A stretch of 35,948 bases of DNA from a virus: positions 1-35,948 of IMG/VR virus record IMGVR_UViG_3300017773_000049. One strand, given 5' to 3'. Position numbers and translations under genes: made by a program. This document shows, piece after piece, positions 33,186 to 35,948 of the stretch. Numbering within the stretch: position 1 is the first letter of the stretch; each line of letters starts with the position of its first letter. The notes under the pieces are model-generated. The model was not told the DNA's origin, made no database searches, and worked only from the letters and a program-made list of their open reading frames with translations.

Positions 33186-34142
33186 ATGTATTACCCAAAA
33201 TCTCAAATAACAACTAATTTATATGCTAATTCTAGTGATGAACTTGTTACTAAAAAAGGTCAAAAAAGTTATGTAGGGCCTTATTACTTAGTATCTAATG
33301 GAAAAAAATATGCAGGAAAAGCCCCATCAAGTGTTTCGATAGAATTAATACCTAACCCAGAATTAGAGGTAGATACTATAGAAGACTTTTATACCACAAT
33401 AACTGCTACTTTATCCCCAGGTGATCCAGATCCTACAGAATTAGCAGATACTAGTGAAAATGATGAAGGATCAGATCCATTTTTAATTGAAAACAACTAT
33501 ATTCAAAATACTTATGTAAGGTTAACACCTTCCATAAATAACAGAAAAGTTCCTTTAAATTCTAATGTTAAGCCTACTAATGCCGAAATTAAAAGGGGCT
33601 ATTATCAAAAATATTATGCTAAAAAAACAAATGAAAGTCTTTTTGTAGAAATAGATTATAATACTTTTAAACTATTTACTAGTGGAGACCCTAATATGGC
33701 TTTAGATTTATATGAAGTTGAATCTATAACTTGGACATTAAAATCTAAAACAAGAGATCCCTATGATATTAATAAAAAAACAGTTGAAAAACTAGAATTT
33801 CAAAAGAAATGGAATGGGTTCACTTCATATTTTAATGGTAGATTTGGCCCATCAGAAAAACCAGAAGATTTTTATTACACTAATGGAGGAGTTTTAGTTT
33901 TACTTAACAGGACTAATTATATAGGTTATTTTCATACTACAGGAATTAATAAATTTGCAACTGGAAAATATCCTGGTGATGGAGGAAATCTTCCTTTATT
34001 CCAATTAAACTCTAGTATTCCTTTAATTGCAGAAGAACCTAATAATGAAGGAGATTTTAATTTTGATAATACAAACTCACCAAGTTCTCAATCCCCAACA
34101 AATACTTCATCTCCAAGTAGTGGAGGAGGAGGTGGATATTAA
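33186..34142 (+). CDS. Baseplate-region structural protein of unknown function
   Basis: The protein has 318 residues and no membrane or signal segment. It begins M-Y-Y-P-K-S-Q-I-T-T-N-L-Y-A-N, followed by G-P-Y-Y-L-V-S-N-G-K-K-Y-A-G-K-A-P. The central part has R-G-Y-Y-Q-K-Y-Y-A-K-K-T-N-E-S-L-F-V-E-I-D and S-I-T-W-T-L-K. Later come F-T-S-Y-F-N-G-R-F-G-P and G-Y-F-H-T-T-G. The tail is low-complexity Ser/Pro/Gly, ending S-G-G-G-G-G-Y. Such proteins seem usual next to baseplate genes in related aquatic phages, to my recollection, but I know of no assigned function. It starts three bases after the amidase stop. It is the last gene of the structural series. Confidence 0.75.
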   Translation: MYYPKSQITTNLYANSSDELVTKKGQKSYVGPYYLVSNGKKYAGKAPSSVSIELIPNPELEVDTIEDFYTTITATLSPGDPDPTELADTSENDEGSDPFLIENNYIQNTYVRLTPSINNRKVPLNSNVKPTNAEIKRGYYQKYYAKKTNESLFVEIDYNTFKLFTSGDPNMALDLYEVESITWTLKSKTRDPYDINKKTVEKLEFQKKWNGFTSYFNGRFGPSEKPEDFYYTNGGVLVLLNRTNYIGYFHTTGINKFATGKYPGDGGNLPLFQLNSSIPLIAEEPNNEGDFNFDNTNSPSSQSPTNTSSPSSGGGGGY

Positions 34143-34149
34143 AAATACC

Positions 34150-34163
34150 ATTCGTATATTTAG
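34150..34163 (+). promoter_or_regulatory. Possible non-late promoter before the polymerase
   Basis: The 24-base gap before the polymerase holds TTCGTATATTTA in place of the late element. A similar TTTGTATATTCA occurs at 35892-35903 before the last gene. Two examples only, so this is tentative. Confidence 0.3.
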
Positions 34164-34166
34164 TTA

Positions 34167-35429
34167 TTGTTTTGGCTAATAGAAAATACTGACCAATTAA
34201 AAGGTTTTTATAATAAAGGTTACAAAGAAGCTTACATAGAAGTTATACCATATTCTTATAAAACGCATCCTGTAACTAATAAAATATCTTTAGTATATGT
34301 ACATCCTTTAAATGCACATAAGGGTTATATTATATCTATAAACCATAGTGAATCTATGCCATTAAACAGCGAATATATTGCTGAATTAATTAGTAGTTAT
34401 AATACATTGTACGTTTGGGGTAAAAAGGAGTTTTTGCATTATTATGTGCATAAAAATATAATAGATATTTCTTTAGCATCCCAAGATTATGAAATGGAAA
34501 CTACTAAAGCTCACCAAATTTTACAACAAAGAGCTAAAGATAAGTTGGATATTAACAGAATAGTTCCTATCGTTAAACATTACGAAACGTGTGAAAAAAA
34601 TTACAATAATTTAAAACAATATTTTAATGAACCAGTCAACGAATTTTACAATAGCAGAGTACCATTGGTATTCAACTCCATCGAAAGGAATGGTTTACGA
34701 GTTAATAGAGAACTCTTCAAAGAACACTTCAACCAAGATTGGGGAGATAAAGTATACACACAATATAATTACAGAACAACAACAACAAGGCCCTCAAATA
34801 GGTTCGGAGGGGTCAATTTCGCAGCGTTAAATAAAGAAAATGGAACAAGAAAAACATTTATTCCTGAAAATGATAGATTGGTTGAAATTGATATTTCAGC
34901 TTATCATCCTACTCTTGCTAGCTCCCTTATTCATTATAACTTTACTGATGACGATATTCATAGATCATTTGCGAGATTATATAATGTTGATTATAAAAAA
35001 GCAAAAGAGTTAACATTTAAACAGCTTTATGGTGGTGTTTTTAAACAATATCAACATTTAGAATTTTTCCAAAAAATACAAGCTTATGTAAATAAAATAT
35101 GGAGCCAATTTCAAAATGAAGGTTTTATAGAATGTCCTATATCAAAATATAGGTTTAAGCGTGATAAATTAGATAATATGAACCCACAAAAATTATTTAA
35201 TTACCTACTACAGAATTTGGAAACTGCAACAAATGTTCGTATATTGTGGGATATAATTAAGTTGCTAAAAGGTAAAAAAACAAAATTAATTCTTTATACG
35301 TATGATGCTTTTTTATTAGATGTATGCAAGAAAGAAAAAGAAGATATAAAAAAAATATTTAAAGTATTTGAAAAATATAAATTAAAGATAAAGGTTAAAC
35401 ATGGAGACAGCTACGATTTTACAAAATAA
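34167..35429 (+). CDS. Compact, divergent family A DNA polymerase
   Basis: The protein has 420 residues from a TTG start directly after an in-frame TAG. Motif A is L-V-E-I-D-I-S-A-Y-H-P-T-L-A (D242). Motif B is K-A-K-E-L-T-F-K-Q-L-Y-G-G, with K280, F284 and Y288 at the places of E. coli Pol I K758, F762 and Y766. Motif C is L-Y-T-Y-D-A-F-L-L (D380). The R-P-S-N-R-F-G-G-V-N-F block (208-218) matches the Pol I template-binding T-G-R-x-S-x-x-x-P-N segment. The usual H-D-E of motif C is Y-D-A, so the second acidic residue is missing. Residues 20-120 look like a decayed 3'-5' exonuclease, and I cannot find its full acidic set. It may be a full replicase or an accessory gap-filling enzyme. Confidence 0.8.
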   Translation: MFWLIENTDQLKGFYNKGYKEAYIEVIPYSYKTHPVTNKISLVYVHPLNAHKGYIISINHSESMPLNSEYIAELISSYNTLYVWGKKEFLHYYVHKNIIDISLASQDYEMETTKAHQILQQRAKDKLDINRIVPIVKHYETCEKNYNNLKQYFNEPVNEFYNSRVPLVFNSIERNGLRVNRELFKEHFNQDWGDKVYTQYNYRTTTTRPSNRFGGVNFAALNKENGTRKTFIPENDRLVEIDISAYHPTLASSLIHYNFTDDDIHRSFARLYNVDYKKAKELTFKQLYGGVFKQYQHLEFFQKIQAYVNKIWSQFQNEGFIECPISKYRFKRDKLDNMNPQKLFNYLLQNLETATNVRILWDIIKLLKGKKTKLILYTYDAFLLDVCKKEKEDIKKIFKVFEKYKLKIKVKHGDSYDFTK

Positions 35430-35433
35430 CATT

Positions 35434-35444
35434 GGTATTTATAA
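35434..35444 (+). promoter_or_regulatory. Late-promoter-like element, copy 11 (abuts the start)
   Basis: GGTATTTATAA (core TATTTATA 35436-35443) ends two bases before the ATG at 35446. It matches nine of ten consensus positions. It lies just after the polymerase stop at 35427-35429. Confidence 0.45.
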
Positions 35445-35445
35445 A

Positions 35446-35871
35446 ATGAATTACGACTTTGAAAGTCCTTATAATATTAGCGATTTGAATAATAAATTAT
35501 TTTGTACTTTTACTACATTAGATAATTTAGAGGGACTTGTATCTAGTCTCTCTTCTAAGTACTCAATCATGTATAATAAAATGTTTGCATTATATATAAA
35601 GAGTAATGATGAGTATGTTCTTACTTATAATGTTGATCAAGGTAATGTAAGTGAAATTCCTGATAATACTATATTAGTACATAGAAAAAAAGAAACTAAT
35701 ACTTTATATACTATAAACGCCTTAAATGAGCTAATCAAAAGCCTAAACGGAGGAGTAGTAAACATTAAATTTCCTATAGATTGGAAACACTATAGAAATT
35801 GTATACTATTAACCCAACACAATGAGTTAAAACAACTCAATACCAAAATACACAAAATAATCGAACTATAA
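35446..35871 (+). CDS. Small protein of unknown function after the polymerase
   Basis: I choose the ATG at 35446, giving 141 residues. A longer reading from 35401 would overlap the polymerase and cover the promoter-like element. The protein has no membrane segment. It contains L-F-C-T-F-T-T-L-D-N-L, Y-N-K-M-F-A-L-Y-I-K-S-N-D-E-Y-V-L-T-Y-N-V, then I-L-V-H-R-K-K-E-T-N-T-L-Y-T-I-N-A-L-N and W-K-H-Y-R-N-C-I-L-L-T. The alternating beta strand and helix pattern suggests a small mixed-fold protein, possibly with a C-terminal helix in L-N-T-K-I-H-K-I-I-E-L. I do not recognise it. Proximity to the polymerase hints at a replication or regulatory role. Confidence 0.7.
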   Translation: MNYDFESPYNISDLNNKLFCTFTTLDNLEGLVSSLSSKYSIMYNKMFALYIKSNDEYVLTYNVDQGNVSEIPDNTILVHRKKETNTLYTINALNELIKSLNGGVVNIKFPIDWKHYRNCILLTQHNELKQLNTKIHKIIEL

Positions 35872-35902
35872 TTTGGATCCCAAATAATCAGTTTGTATAT
35901 TC

Positions 35903-35948
35903 ATGTCGAAATTTTTAAAAAACAGTTATAATTATGGATTTAAGCAAA
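35903..35948 (+). CDS. Start of another gene, cut by the window edge
   Basis: The frame from ATG 35903 (M-S-K-F-L-K-N-S-Y-N-Y-G-F-K) stays open to the end of the window. A competing start is ATG 35934 in another frame (M-D-L-S-K). Too little is seen for a functional call. Confidence 0.4.
   Translation, partial: MSKFLKNSYNYGFKQ

Noticed and set aside
34627-34830. Alternative + frame inside the polymerase gene
   Set aside because: The polymerase frame contains conserved motifs on both sides, and this product has no recognisable character.
35871-35885. Short palindrome ATTTGG-ATC-CCAAAT after the last complete gene
   Set aside because: The six-pair stem has a three-base loop and no T-run, so it is a weak terminator candidate; an operator is possible but there is no second copy.
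1-35948. tRNA genes, CRISPR arrays, insertion sequences, integrase or attachment sites
   Set aside because: None was recognised by eye on either strand; the repeats present are within fibre genes and are explained by protein modules.

Overview
The window is a late structural gene block of a contractile-tailed (myovirus) dsDNA phage of the wider T4 supergroup. Every supported gene reads on the + strand. The head, neck, sheath, tube, chaperone, tape-measure and LysM baseplate proteins can be recognised from sequence patterns and lengths close to T4 gp23, gp13, gp14, gp15, gp18, gp19, gp26/gp51, gp29 and gp53. The DNA is visibly very AT-rich. Almost no start codon is preceded by a Shine-Dalgarno sequence; leaders are A/T-only. 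This fits a host of the Bacteroidota type, probably aquatic or marine given the fibre repeat style, but the host is an inference.

Layout. 1-431: C-terminal end of the major capsid protein, followed by a terminator. 525-3671: a small unknown protein, two neck proteins (gp13- and gp14-like) and a gp15-like tail terminator/sheath stabiliser. 3708-18708: about 15 kb of fibre and receptor-binding-type genes. These include near-duplicate modular proteins, a 1194-residue cadherin/Ig-like fibre, a fibre with a cupredoxin-like metal-site motif, and two consecutive proteins ending in S74-type intramolecular chaperone domains. 18698-19336: a methyltransferase resembling the RMT2/guanidinoacetate methyltransferase group, overlapping the last fibre gene. 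19405-25724: small coiled-coil protein, sheath, tube, a probable frameshifted tail-assembly chaperone pair, and tape measure. 25765-34142: baseplate/hub genes, a LysM gp53-like wedge protein, a 1350-residue hub-like protein, an amidase and an unknown structural protein. 34167-35948: a compact divergent family A DNA polymerase, an unknown small protein and the start of another gene, apparently the edge of a replication module.

Regulation. A ten-base element, (A/G)ATATTTATAA, recurs 11 times. Ten copies lie in intergenic gaps or directly before a start in front of transcription-unit heads, and all are in the same orientation. Its core TATTTATA is the exact reverse complement of the T4 late promoter octamer TATAAATA. 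It is the best candidate for this phage's late promoter. Two copies are followed by unusually long leaders that can fold (around 13492-13523 and 16039-16080), each in front of a fibre gene whose protein begins with the same short W-K-K-V block. Four hairpin-plus-T-run structures look like intrinsic terminators. The most rewarding observations are this promoter-like element, the two structured leaders, the chaperone frameshift, the arginine-methyltransferase-like gene inside the fibre operon, and the unusual polymerase.
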